Positions 7,392-22,300 of a stretch of 36,308 bases of DNA are shown here, piece after piece; positions within the stretch are counted from its first letter, which is position 1; every line of letters starts with the position of its first letter. Source of the stretch: Cytophagales bacterium CG12_big_fil_rev_8_21_14_0_65_40_12 (GTDB lineage: Bacteria > Bacteroidota > Bacteroidia > Cytophagales > Cyclobacteriaceae); contig PCUU01000040.1 of NCBI GenBank assembly GCA_002786855.1, positions 1-36,308 on the forward strand, in the 5' to 3' direction. The translations under genes were made by a program, and so were the position numbers. Under the pieces are notes generated by a model. That model was not told where the DNA came from. It saw only the letters and a program-made list of their open reading frames with translations, and did not search any database.

Positions 7392-10300
7392 ATGAAATTC
7401 ACTAATTCTAACACTTCAAAAACAGCAGGCATGCCTATTCGTTATGTATTGCTCGTTTTAGTAATGCTATTTTCCTTTTTGCAGAATCTTAAGTCTCAAT
7501 CTACCTTTTTAGGAGATATTCAAAGTGCTAAATTCCCTGCCAATATCGAGCAGTTTAAAACTGAGGGTACTAAAGCTTATTTTATTGGAAAGACTAATCA
7601 AGAGGCTGCTAAACATGTATTCATAACAGATGGTACGGAAGCAGGAACGAAGAATCTATCTCAAGCTTTTGAAGTAAACGGTATATTCAATGTACAGCAT
7701 ATTGAGTTGGTGGGGAGTACCTTGTTTTTTTCAACCAATAGCGCAATCTATAAATCAGATGGAACCGTGGTTGGTACTATCAAAGTGGCAGAAGATTTTG
7801 CTTATGGTATTAGTAATTTAAAGGCGGCCAACGGGCTTCTCTTTTTCACTGCCGATGATCAAGTGAATGGAGTTGAATTATGGAAGAGCGATGGTACCGA
7901 AGCGGGTACGCAAATGGTAAAGGACATCAAAGTTGAGTTTTCGCTCTCTGGTAATGACGCTTCCCCCTCTAATTTAATGACGTTAGATAATAAATTAATA
8001 TTTGCAGCCAGCTCCATAGAATATGGATTAGAATTATGGGTTTCAGATGGAACTCAGGCTGGAACGACCTTATTAAAAGACATTAACCCAGGTACTAGTG
8101 GCCTTTTTCGTGTTGGAGCTAGTACCGATATCGCCATCCTGAATAATGAGTTATACTTTAAGCTTCAAGTATCTAATGGTAAAGATCAACTTTGGAAGAC
8201 CGATGGCACCCCCTCTGGCACAGTCTTGATCAGTGATTTTGCAGGTGTATCAACCACTTTGTCTGGGTTCTTAACTTTTAATAATGAAGTTTACTTCGGA
8301 CTTCAGCAAGGTTCAAGTTATAAGCTTTATAAAACTGATGGCACTACGGGCGGTACTATAGAAGTAAGTACAAATGGCCCAGGCCCTAATGCTCAACTGA
8401 AAACTGTTGGTGGTGAATTTTATTATGTTAATAATATAACTTTATATAAATCTGATGGAACAGCTGGGGGTACTTCTGCTATAAAAACATTTAGTAACAG
8501 TAAACTGCTTCCTGTCGAAGGGTTGAATGGTAAATTCATTTTCGTGAGTGATGCTATAGATTTTGGAGGTCTAGGTTACGAATTATGGGAATCAGACGGA
8601 ACGGATGGAGGCACTCAGTTAATTGTGGATCTTTTTCCTGGAGCCACGAGTGGAATCATCACATCTGACAATAATAGCACTATTTCTACCCTTAAACTTG
8701 GATCCGAAATACTCTTTTATGGAGATGATGGAAACTCTGGAGAAACGCTTTGGAAAACAAACGGTACGGCTGGAGGCACTCAGAAAGTAGCGGACATTAA
8801 TCCACAAGGGATCTCCTCACCATTTACCACATTCGTTGACATGGTAAATGTTGGCGCTGAGGTACTTTTTGAACTTCAAAACCAAACGGTAGAATTATGG
8901 AAAACAAATGGAACACTTGGAGGTACAACTAAACTCGTAAATACAGAAAATTTCGAGCAGAGCACTCTGATTTCAGGTGCTACCAAAGCAGCAGCTATTT
9001 TTGGCAAAACACTTTGGTTTATAGAGAATAACCCTTCTGCCCTCAGCAAAGTGTCTATCACGGAAGACCAAGTAGACGGCATTCAAGATGGGGCTTTTAT
9101 TGGTGATAAACTCATTTTCACTTCAGGGATTAATTTGGATATCTACGGGCAAGAAGTATGGGCATCTGATGGTACAAATGGTGGGACTGAAATTTTAGCT
9201 GACATTATTCCTGGTGAATCAGCTCCGAACTTGCCAAAGTCTTCAAACCCCAGTGGTTACACCTCGGTAAATAATTTAGTGTTTTTTACCGCTGGTGAGG
9301 ATGGTAGTAATAATCGCGCATTGTGGGTAACTGATGGTACAGTGGGAGGTACTACTAAATTAACTGCAGCAGGCCCTGGAAGCAGAGGTATAGCCTTAGG
9401 TAATGAGTATTTTTACAGCACTGGAGGAGGGCAGGAAATAGCCAAACTCAATAAATCTGATGGTACCGTTGGGGGCATTGTTGCTGTTAAAACTTTCAGT
9501 GCAGTTCATACTCCAGAAAACTTTCAAGCAGCGAATGATGCCATCTTTTTCACAATTCCATCCGGTGCTGACAGAGGCCTATGGATTTCTGACGGTACCG
9601 AAGCAGGTACAGTTAAAATAAGTACTACAATTACCGCTTTCGCAGATGTGAACAAACAAGGCAATAAATACTATTTCATTAATTCGAGTAAACTATATGA
9701 AACCGATGGCACATTAGCAGGCACTAAAAGTATATTAGGTACTTCTGGTCAAGTGTTAGAAATGGTTGCTGCGGGAGGCAAACTATTTTTCACTTTTCAA
9801 GCGACTCAATTGTTTAGAACTTTCTATGTGTTCGATGGAGATATTTCTACCGTAGTCGAAGTTCCAGGTACCGATGGCCTTAGTAATTTCGAAGACTTGC
9901 ATGTAAACGGTAACAAAGTCTATTTTAGAGCAACTGCGGCTGGTAGTGGTACAGAACTTTATGTTTACGAGGCACCCATTTCACCGACTGTAGCGGTAAG
10001 TATCCGGTATGTATCAGATAATGGAAATCAGGTTATATATGGCGTGCCTGATGGTTATCAAGTAGGAGAACAAGACGCAAATACAAGAGTAGGTGATGCC
10101 ACTTTAGATGATGAAGTGACTAGTTTTTTTGATTTTGTCATCAGCAACTCTGGCGGGGCTGAGTTAACATTTACCTCTGCTCCAACATTCACAGGCACAA
10201 ATGCAGCCTCATTCGAGTTTGTAGATTTTCCAAGCAGCATTGCTGCACAGTCCACTGGAAAATTCAAAGTGAAATATACAGGAAATGACGTTCATGGAAT

Positions 10301-13300
10301 CCAAATCGTAACAGTCAACCTCTTCACTAATGATCCGAGCAATGATACTTATTCTTTTGAAATTAGTGCCAACAACCGTACCGAACCTAGTTTTCAAGGT
10401 TACAATCAAGATTTTGGTATCTTACCGGCCAGCAATAATGGAGAATTAGAGTTTGGCTCATTGGCCATTGGTGAAACCGTAACTAAGACGATTTATGTGG
10501 CAAACCCAGGTTATGGTAATCCTTTAAATATCAATCAGGTTTCTTTTGAAGGAGATGCAGCTGGCGATTATTCCGTCAAAGAAATCCGCAATGAAACTGG
10601 TATTAAGGCTTATTTATATCATACTATTCAACCGGCTAACGCATTGGACTCTATAAAGCTGCGAGAAAGTTTCAGGGCTACAATTGTGATCGAGTATGCC
10701 CCAACTGCTTCGGGCAGTAGGGAGGCCATCATGAGGCTTGATACCAATTCGCCAAGAGATGATTCTGACAACTCGAAATTTCACCTCAATTTGTTAGGTA
10801 GTGGCTCTTGCGTAGATGTAGGAAGTATTACCCCGGCAGGGCCAGTTACCATTTGCCAAGATTCGGGAGAAAGTGTTACCCTGAGTATTCCCGCAATTGA
10901 TGGAGCAGAATATTGCTGGGGAGATACCGGCTGGAAAAGAGTAAAGAATTTTGGAGAAACTAATCCATCTGAACATTATTTGACATTTGATAATGCCAAT
11001 ACTCCAATTGTTGGTATGCGCTCTTCAACTGCGATGGCCAATGTTTATAAATATGAAAACGATGATTTTGTGCAGGTTGGCCCTGCAGATTTCGGTAACA
11101 TAAAGGATAACAGCCAGAACTTTAAAGCGGAAAAGAATTTTGATATAGCTACAAATCCTGTTAACGGAGACATTTATTTTGCCTATTCCGATAACTCAAA
11201 CTCAGGAAAAATCACGGTTAAAACGTTTGATGGTTCTGTCTGGCAGACCGTTGGTGCTAATGGTTTTTCTGATGGTTTGGCAAGACTAGTTAACCTTAAA
11301 ATAAGCCCTTCAGGGGAGCTTTATGTGGCTTTTAGAGATGCCTCAATTTTTAACAGAGCTACTGTCATGACCTTTGATGGCACCAATTGGGTACCATTAG
11401 AGAAAAAAGGATTTACAGCAGCAAGTGCGCTTTCTTTAGACTTAGAGCTAGTAGGTGAAATACCTCATTTGGCTTATAGGGACGGAGGGAAACCTAATAG
11501 TGGCGCTACGGTTGCTAAATTTGAAAATGATGCCTGGACTGTTATCGGTACTGCTGGATTTTCAGAAGGCTCCTTGCAGTATATTGATTTAGAAGTTGAC
11601 TCGAACAACAAGCTTTATGTAGCTTATATTGATGATGAAAATCAAGAGAAATTAGCCATTAAAACTTATGATGGAGCAAATTGGGTCAATGTAGGTTCGA
11701 ATAGTAGACTCCCTAATCAGATATCCGGTTTAGACCTTGAACTGAATGGCACAGTACCTTATTTATCTTACCTAAAAGGGACACGAGCTGGTTTTTATGA
11801 ATATTCAGATGGCGCTTGGCTTGAGAAACAACTGCTTTTTGAAGGCTTTAGCGTTATGTCTCTGGCTACTGATAACAATGGAGTTTTATACAATACTTCA
11901 AATTCATATGTAGTAAGTGGTGTCGGTGAAACTAGCTTCAGTCTACAAAAACTGGAGCTGGGTACCTGCCTAAGCACTACTAATACTTTGGTGACTTCAG
12001 ACCCTGGTTTTTATCAGGTTACCGTTACTATTCCTGGCAGCGGCTGCGTGGCGCGTTCACAAAATATTGTAGAAGTAAGGGTTCAGGAGTGTTTGCCAGC
12101 AATAGTAGTACAAGGGAATGACTTGGAAATAGAAAAAGGGGATCAATTCCCCAGATATCAGGATGGTACACAGTTTATAAACGTGCAAGCAAATGCGACT
12201 GGTTCCTCTACTTTCAATATCATCAATAATGGTTTGGCCGACCTTGACTTAACATTGCCGCTCACCTTAACAGGTGCAAGTGCAGATAAATTTTCGATCA
12301 GTGCGCAGCCTCAGTCCGCAACAGTAGCAAAAGAAGATACCGTGTCATTTGAGGTTCAATTCAATACACCTGCCGATTACAATACCTATGAAGCAATTGT
12401 GAATATTGCCAATAATGTGTCAGGTAAATCACCTTATACATTCAAGGTGAAAGGCACAGCAACGGGCATTAGTCTGTCAATGGTTGATTCCTTTATGTTA
12501 GATAATAATTCCGATGGAAAAGCAGGGCCAAGCGATGTTATTAAGTATACTGTAACTGTAGACAATGCAGTGGGTGCGCCTACTTACACAAATCCTGGCT
12601 TTGCATATTCAAGTGTTATCCCAAATACATCTTTAGTAGTTGGTAGCGTAACTACTTCGGTGGGTTCTGTGGTTACAGGCAATATGGCAGGAGAAACACT
12701 ACCTGCTATTTTTTTAGGAGACCTTGCCGCAGGCGAGAACGTAATCATTACGTTTGAGCTAGAGGTAAGCCCGAATTTAGGAGAGGATGTTGAAGAAATA
12801 ATTGCTCAGGCTCAATTATATATCGACAACCAAATCACTAACCTTACTGATGACCCAAGTATTGGAGGAAATCAAGACCCAACAGTAACGGCAGTTGCGC
12901 CAAAAGGGCTGTCGATGGTAAGTGCTACAAAAGACAGTGACACACAAATTACAGTCACTTTCAGCGATAATGTGGAGATGCCAAATGGCTCTACACCTTT
13001 TGCTAATTTTATTATCACAGATGGTTTGGGTACAGTCTTTTCTGCTTCTAGTATTGCCGATGTTACTGCCGGAGATGATCAATTGATCATTACTGTGGCT
13101 AATACGAGTACAGCTGTAGGCGACTTAATACTCACTTACGATACATCAAAAGATGAAGGGCAAGTTTCAGTGGTAGCTGATAATACTAAGTTCCTTCCAG
13201 ATAATTTTGTAGGAGTAGTAATAGATAGCGACAGTGTGCTGCCTACAATTGTAAGCGCTGAGAAAAACAGCAATACTGAGATCACGCTTACATTTAGTGA

Positions 13301-16300
13301 ACCAGTTCAAACCAATGCTACTAACCCAACTGATTTCACGGTCACTGATGGAGTAAGTGCTAACTTTGCAGTAAGTGCTCAAGCCGATGGCACAGCCAAA
13401 GATGCCCTGATTGTATTGACAGTTACAGATTTATCTGGTGCTGTAGGCGATTTAAAAATCACTTATACTAACAATAATAATGAGATCAGCGATTTCGGAA
13501 ATAACACTTTGGCCACCGATGCTACAGGAGTAAGTATTTCGGATACATGGTCTTTTATCACTACTTGGACCACAACTACTGATGGAGAATCTATTGTTAT
13601 CCCAACTTCTACGCTGAGTACGATCAGCATTATGTGGGGTGATGGTGAATTTGATACAGGAGTCAATGGAAATAAAAGCCATACTTACAGTACAGCGGGG
13701 ACTTATACGGTCAGCATTTCACCTACTATTACCCGCATCTTTATGGGAAGCACAGATGCTGCAAATGATGCTGCAAATAAGGAGAAGCTAACTTCAGTAG
13801 AGCAGTGGGGGGGCTCCGTTTGGGCTGATATGACAGGTGCTTTCTCAGGAGCAACAAATATGGTGGTAAATGCTTCAGGTGCTCCCGACTTGAGTAGCGT
13901 TACCAAGATGAACAACATGTTCAGTAATGCCTCTTCATTTAATCAGAGCATAGACCATTGGGATGTAAGCAATGTAACTGATATGTCAGGCTTGTTTTTT
14001 TCTGCTGAATCATTCAATCAATCCTTAAATAATTGGGACGTTAGTAATGTGACCAACATGAGCGCGATGTTCATTTCAGCAACTGCATTCAATGGGGATA
14101 TTACATCTTGGAATGTAGGCAAGGTCACGGATATGACTTCGATGTTTTCCTATACAGATGTATTTAACCAGGACATTAGTGCATGGAATGTTGGAGCTGT
14201 TCAAAACATGACCAGAATGTTTTTGAATGCAAAAATTTTCAATCAAGATATATCTTCATGGAATGTGGGATCGGTGCTTGATATGAGATCAATGTTTACT
14301 AGTGCAGGTGCTTTTAACCAGTCATTGAATGGCTGGGATGTAAGTAAAGTATCCAATATGTCTTCAATGTTTAGTGCCGCCTCTATATTTAATGGTAATA
14401 TATCGTCATGGGATGTATCGGCAGTAACTAACATGTCTAGTATGTTCAGTGGGGCTAGCGCCTTCAATCAAGACATTAGCGGATGGAATGTGAGCAAGGT
14501 GACTTCTATGCAACAGATGTTTAATGTTGCTCTGGCTTTTAACCAAAATATTGGACTTTGGGATGTCAGTAGCGTTACAAATATGGTAGAGATGATGAGG
14601 TCAACGGGTGCGTTTGATTATGACTTGGGTGATTGGGATCTGACGAGCATTACTTCCATAAGCGGAATGTTAAATGGTACGGGCATGTCAGTCAAAAACT
14701 ATGACGAAACCCTAATAGGTTGGGCGGCACAAGACCTTACAGATGGATTAACTTTTGGGGCCTCTGGACTGAATTATTGTGCGGGTGCAACGGCACGCCA
14801 AAGTTTAATTGATAACCAAGGTTGGACGATCTCTGATGCTGGCGAGCTCTGTCTACCAACTATGGTCAGCGCAGTAATTGACAACAATACACAGATCACG
14901 CTTACTTTCGACCAAAATATTCAAACCAATGGTACTAACCCAACCGACTTTACGATTACCGATGCAGCTGGTAAGACTTATGCTGTAAGTGCTCAGGTAG
15001 ATGGAACTGCAGGTGACATAGATATTGTGCTGACGGTGGCCGATATGAGTGCCGCCTTTGGAGCCCTTACGGTTACCTATACCAATAATAACAACGAAAT
15101 AAGCGATGCTGCTACGGGAGCCTCTTTCTCTGAGACAGATGGAACTGGTGTTAGTATTGAAAGACCTTTTATTACTACATGGATGACTACTTCTCCAAAT
15201 GAAAGTATTACCATTTCTGCAAGAATAGGAGAAACTTACGACTATACCATTCATTGGGGAGATGGAGGCTCTGATGTTAATGTAACTGGTAATGTTACTC
15301 ATGCTTATGTTGTGGCCGGGACTTATGAAGTCACTATTTCAGGTGCTTTTCCCAGAATTTCTATCGGCCAAAGTGCAAATAAACTTCAAACGGTTGAGCA
15401 ATGGGGTAGCCAGCGATGGACTTCTATGCAGGTGGCTTTTAATGCTGCAGAGCACCTAACTGTCAACGCCACAGATGCGCCCGACTTGAGAGGTGTAACA
15501 GTGATGGATGGAATGTTCAGCAATGCGAAAGCCTTTAATCAGGATATAAGTCATTGGGATGTGAGTAACGTGCTTGATTTTTCACAATTATTCAATGGTG
15601 CGGAGACCTTTAACCAGCCTTTAGATGCTTGGGACGTGAGTAGTGCAACTGATATGGAGAGAATGTTTGAAGGAGCCGTGGCTTTTAATCAGGACTTGAA
15701 TAGCTGGGATGTAAGTAATGTTTTGGACATGGAAGACATGTTTAAGGGTGCCACATCTTTCAATGGCAATATTGGCAGTTGGGATGTGAGTAGCGTAACT
15801 ACCATGGATGAAATGTTTAGGGATGCTGCAGCCTTCAATCAAAGTTTGAATAATTGGGATGTAAGCTCAGTTACTACCACTGATAGTATGTTCGAAGACG
15901 CCATTGCTTTCAATGGAGATATCTCATCATGGGATGTGAGCAGTGTGACGCAATTCGGAGGAATGTTTGAAGGAGCACTGGTATTTAATCAGGACATAAG
16001 TGGCTGGGATGTCAGCGCTATGATATCTGCCAGCTTTATGTTTGGACAAACAAATGCTTTCAATCAAGATATCAGTGGTTGGGATATAAGTAGCCTTACA
16101 AGTCCTGCTGCCATGTTCAAAGACGCTATTGCCTTTAATCAAGACATCTCAGCTTGGAATACAAGTAGCTTTGTAAATGCATTTAATATGTTTCAAGGAG
16201 CCACTGTTTTTGACCAAGATTTGGGAGCCTGGGATATTGGAAATCTAACCAATATGACCAATATGTTTAGTAATTCTGGGATGTCGGTTGAAAGCTATGA

Positions 16301-19300
16301 CAATACCTTAATCGGTTGGGCAGCTCAAACAGTCCAAAATGGAGTAACGCTTGGTGCAGCAGGAGTCAACTATTGCGATGGATCAACAGCACGCCAAAGT
16401 TTAATTGATAATCAAGGTTGGACGATCTCTGATGCTGGCGAGCTTTGTTTACCGACTATGGTCAGCGCTGTAATTGACAACAATACACAGATCACGCTTA
16501 CTTTCGACCAAAATATTCAAACCAATGGTACTAACCCAACTGACTTTACGGTTACCGATGCAGCTGGTAAGACTTATACTGTAAGTGCTCAGGTAGATGG
16601 AACTGCAGGTGACACGGATATTGTGCTGACGGTGGCTGATTTGACAGCGGTAACAGGTAAAGTTATCGTCACTTACACTAACAATAATAATGAGATTCGA
16701 GATACGTCTACTGGTACACTTGTTACGGCAACAGATGCTACAGGTGTAATTATAGAACGTGCCTTTATAACTACATGGGAAACGACAACGCCAAACGAGA
16801 GTATAGTAATCCCTACGGCATCTGGAGAAACGTATAGTTATTCTATTAATTGGGGTGATGGCAGTTCTGATGATAATCAAACAGGCAATGCCAGTCATGC
16901 CTATGCAATAGCAGGCTCATATACAGTATCGATAACAGGTACTTTCCCAAGGATTCACTTAGGAAGCAGTATCCCATTTGCCCAAGTAAATAAGGATAAG
17001 CTATTAAAAATTGAACAATGGGGTAGTATCGATTGGAAATCCATGGAAGAGGCCTTCAATGGTGCTTCTAACATGACCATTCAAGCTACAGATGCTCCTG
17101 ACTTAGGTGAGGTTACATCAATGAAAGGGATGTTTTCATCAGCAACCTCTATGAATCAAGACATCAGTCACTGGAATGTGAGTACCATCACAGATATGGG
17201 GTCTATGTTCTCTCGCGCTACGGCCTTCAACCAAGACCTTAGTAATTGGAATACTGGGGCTGTTACAAACATGTGGGGTATGTTCAGTAGTGCGACCAAT
17301 TTTAATGGTGATATCCGTGCTTGGGATGTGAGCAGTGTTGAGTCAATGAGAACTATGTTTGCCGGTGCAACTACTTTTAATCAAGATCTGAATAATTGGG
17401 TAACCAGTAGTTTAACCAGTATGGGAAGTATGTTCGAAGGAGCCAGCGCCTTTAATGGGGCAATGGGGAATTGGGATATGAGCAAAGTAACTGACATGAA
17501 TGCTATTTTCGTTACTGCCGGTAATTTTAATCAAGACATCAGCGGCTGGAATACGAGCGCTCTTACTAATGCTGCCTACATGTTTGAAGGTGCAGCTGCT
17601 TTCAATCAAGATATTTCAGGCTGGGATATGAGTAAGGTTTCTAGCATGAATGGTATGTTTAAGAGCGCCACTTCATTCAATCAAAATTTAGGTGATTGGG
17701 ATATACGCGCTGTAACAGGCATGGCCAATATGCTGTCTGGCTCTGGGCTATCTGGTGCCAATTATGACCTAGCCTTGATAGGATGGGGAGGCCAAACGGT
17801 TCAAAATGGAGTAACATTAGGAGCCGCTGGGATTAACTATTGTGATGGGGCCACTGCCCGTGAAAGCTTAATTAACAACGCTGCTTGGACAATTACTGAT
17901 GATGGGGAACTGTGCAATCCTAAAATGGCAAGCGCTACGAAAGACAGCGATGTTCAAATCACAATAACCTATGATCAAAATGTTCAAACCAATGGTACGA
18001 ATCCGACAGACTTTACTGTCACCGATGGAATAGGGTTAACCTTTGCGGTTACAGCACAAGCTGATGGAACAGCTGGAGATTCCGATATACAATTGACGGT
18101 AGTAGATTTATCCTCAGCAGTCGGTGACATTACGGTGACTTATACCAATAACAATAATGAGATAAGTGATGTAGCGAGCGGAGCACGTTTTGCAGCAACG
18201 GATGCCACAGGTATAACAATCGATACTGATGTAGCAGAACCAACTATGGTAAGTGGGTTAAGAGATAATGACACTCAGCTAACTATTACATTTAGTGAGC
18301 CACTACAGATTTTAAATGCAGACCCGAGTGATTTTAAAATAATCGATGCAAACTCAGTGAATTATGCAGTCACTGCTATTGCAGATGGTACTGCCGAAGA
18401 TAATCAGCTGGTATTTACAGTAGATGATTTTGGTGCTGCTGAAGGCCCACTCACCTTAACTTATGAAAGATGTGGTTCTCAAATTAGCGACTTTGGTAAT
18501 AACTCGATGGGAGATGATTTGGTAGGAATAGAGATTGCCCTTCTGCCCGCTGTTGAGTTTTCTACTACCGCTTCAAATGGTTTAGAATCTGTGAATAGTG
18601 TTGATTTGCTTATCAACTTAGATGAGATAAGTGACGACAATATAACTTTTGACTATACTGTTGCAGGTACAGCTACAGGTGGAGGTACAGATTTCTTACT
18701 CGCTGATGGAAGTGTTACCATAAACGCAGGAGATAATAGTGCTAAAATTAGTATCACAGGAATTGTGGATGATTTCTTGGATGAAGCTGATGAAACCATA
18801 ATAGTCTCTTTCTCTAATCCAGTAAATGCAATACTAGGCACGAATCAAGTCCATACATACACCATTACAGATGATGATGTTGCAGGGTTCACTAAGACTA
18901 AGTCGACCGTAACTATAACAGAAGATGGCTCATCCGAAGCCTTCGATGTGGTGCTAGATTCAGAACCTACAAGTGATGTAGTGATTGATGTTGCGAGCAA
19001 TGACACAGGCGAATCGAGTGTAAGCCCTGCTACTTTAACATTTACTAGTGCCAATTGGAATATCGCACAAACCGTTACAATGACAGGTGAAAACGATGAC
19101 GTTCAGGATGGAGATATAGCTTCAATTATAACGTTAAGCATCGATGCCAACTTAACAACAGATGCTAATTACAGCGGTTTATCTGATCAAAGTGTATCGG
19201 TTACCACGACTGATGAAGATACAGCAGGTTTCTTTAAAAGTAAGACCTCTGTTACAGTCACTGAAGCAGGTAGTTCTGAATCATTTACAGTTTTCTTGGG

Positions 19301-22300
19301 CTCCGAACCTACAAGTGATGTAGTGATTGATATTGCGAGCAATGACACGGGAGAATCGAGTGTAAGTCCATCTACTTTGACATTTACGAGTGCTAACTGG
19401 GATACGCCACAAACTGTGACGGTAACAGGAGTGGATGATGATATTGATGATGGAAATATCACCTCAACAATAACATTGAGCGTCAATGCGGGCTCGACAA
19501 CAGATGCTAACTACAGTGGTTTATCGGATCAAAGTGTATCGGCTACCACGACTGATGATGATACAGCTGGATTCTTTAAAAGCAAATCTATCGTCACGGT
19601 AACAGAAGCCGGAGGTTCTGAAACATTTACAGTTTTCTTGGGCTCCGAACCAACAAGTAATGTGGTGATTGATATTGCCAGCAACGACACGGGAGAATCG
19701 AGCGTTAGCCCTGCTACCTTAACATTTACAAGTGCCAATTGGGATGTTGCCCAAACGGTGACAATAACAGGGGAAAACGATGATGTTCAGGATGGAGCTA
19801 TAGTTTCAACTATAACCTTGAGCATCAATGCCAACTCAACATCAGATGCTAACTACAGCGGTTTATCTGATCAAAGTGTATCGGCTACTACGACTGATGA
19901 AGATACAGCAGGTTTTTTTAAAAGTAAGACCAGCGTTACAGTCACAGAAGTAGGCAGTTCTGAAACATTTACAGTTTTCTTAGGCTCCGAACCTACAAGT
20001 GATGTAGTGATTGATGTTACGAGCAATGACGCGGGAGAATCGAGCGTTAGTCCTGCTACTTTGACTTTCACTAGTGCCAACTGGGATACGCCACAAACCG
20101 TCACAATAAGAGGTGAAAACGATGACGTTCAGGATGGAGATATAGCTTCAATTATAACACTGAGCATCAATGCCAACTCAACATCAGATGCTAATTACAG
20201 CAGTTTGTCTGATCAAAGTGTATCGGCTACCACAACTGATGATGATACAGCTGGATTCTTTAAAAGTAAGACCACCGTTACAGTCACAGAAGTAGGTAGT
20301 TCTGAAACATTTACAGTTTTCTTGGGCTCAGAACCTACAAGTGATGTAGTGATTGATATTGCGAGCAATAAAACAGGTGAATCGAGCGTAAGTCAATCTA
20401 CTTTGACCTTTAGCAGTGCCAATTGGGATACGCCACAAACTGTTACGGTAACAGGTGAGAACGATAACGTTCAGGATGGAGCTATAGCTTCGACTATAAC
20501 TTTGAGCATCAATGCCAACTTAACATCAGATGCTAGCTACAGCGGTTTATCTGATCAAAGTGTATCGGCTACCACGACTGATGATGACGTTGCAGGTTTT
20601 ACTTTAAGTAAGACAACAATGGCTTTAACCGAATCACCTACCTCTGACAAATTTTCGATCACGCTTAATTCTGAACCAGTAGGGGATGTCGTGGTGAGCA
20701 TATCTAGTAATGATGTTAGTGAAGCTTCGGTTTCTGCTTCTTTAATGACTTTTACTTCTTCCAATTGGAATGTTGCACAGTTTGTTACGGTAACTGGTGT
20801 AGATGATGACATCGTGGATACTGATCAATCTGTAACGGTTACAATTTCAGTGGATGATAATTCAAGCGATGACACTTATGATCCTCTAAATGATCAAACA
20901 ATTTCGGTTACTGTAGAGAATACCACTTCAACTTTTGTCTCTATTGCAGATGTAACTGGGGTAGAAGATGACGGGACAATCAATGTTATAGCAACGCTTG
21001 AGAAAGCAGTAGAAGGAGGTTTTTCTTTAAATTTCTCGACAGTTGATGGAACAGCAATAGCCGGTAGTGATTTCACAGCCTTGACTAATGCATCTATAAA
21101 CTTTGCTGGAACAGTAGGTGAAACTCAAAACATCGTGCTGCAACTCATTGATAATGCAGATGGAGAGTTAGTTGAAAACTTAAAAGTTATCCTTAATTCA
21201 ATAAGTGGTACTACGCTAGCCTCACTAATAGATATTTCGGACGATGCTATAGTCACCATTACAGACGATGATGCTCAGGTAGTCGCCAGCGTTTCGGTAC
21301 CATCTAATGGCACTTTCAAAATAGGCGATAATTTAGATTTTACCGTCACCTTTAGTAATCCCATTTCTATTTCAGGTGGAACAACTAGTCTACCGATTAT
21401 AATTGGTAGCACTCAAGTAAATGCCATTCAAGTAAGGGCAGTAACCAACAGCAGTACCGTTCTCTATCGATATGTTGTGCTTGAAGACCAACTTGATGAA
21501 AATGGAATATCAGTTGGTTCAGCTTTAAATCTAAATGGAAGTACTATCAAAGATCAATTTAATGTAGATGCTATTCTTTCTTTAAACAGTATAGCCGCTA
21601 CTTCGGCTGTATTGGTAGATGGGGTAAAGCCGACTCCAGTGATCTCATCAACAGTGGGAGCTTTAACCAATACGGCTTTCACGGCTACATTCAATTATGA
21701 TGAGGCTGTGGAGGGACTCGATGTAGCGGATATCACTGTAACTAATGGAATAGCTAGCGATTTTACTTCTTTAACAACAGGAACAGCTTGGAGCGCCATT
21801 ATTACTCCATTAGCAGATGGGCCATTAACAATCACATTGAATGCTAATGTTACTGCCGATATCGCAGGTAATGCAAGTAAAGCTGGAAATACATTGAGTA
21901 CTACATATGATGCAACAGCTCCTACGGTTTCGAGCATCACTAGATCAGAAGATGGCCAGCTGCCAACGGGGACCACATCGGCCAACTTTACCATTGTTTT
22001 CTCTGAAGATGTAACGGGTGTCGACTTGGCTGACTTTGAAATTGTGTTAACAGGAACAGCAACAGGAACAGTTAATACAATCACTCGGGTAGATGCAAAG
22101 ACCCATACAGTAAATGTAAATGGCATTGGCGGGCAAGGTACAATTGGCCTGAATGCTAAAGATGATGACACGATTATCGATGCTGCTACCAATCCATTGG
22201 CAGGCACATTCACAGGTCAAGTGTACAGTACCAATTTTATTCCAACCGACATTCTTTTGAGTGATGTTACTATCGCAGAGAACAATGCGTTGAATGCTAA

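Noticed and set aside
7202-7405. 67-codon plus-strand ORF before the giant gene
   Set aside because: It overlaps the giant gene's start, has no domain-like composition, and its start lies upstream of the inferred transcription start near 7278.
18882-20933. Tandem repeats considered as a CRISPR-like or satellite array
   Set aside because: The 342-bp units are fully coding, in frame and without spacers; they are protein domain repeats.
12816-22213. Many antisense ORFs of 60-172 codons inside the giant gene
   Set aside because: They follow the repeat pattern of the sense strand (low stop frequency opposite Ser/Thr/Asp-rich repeats), recur at the repeat period and resemble no protein family.
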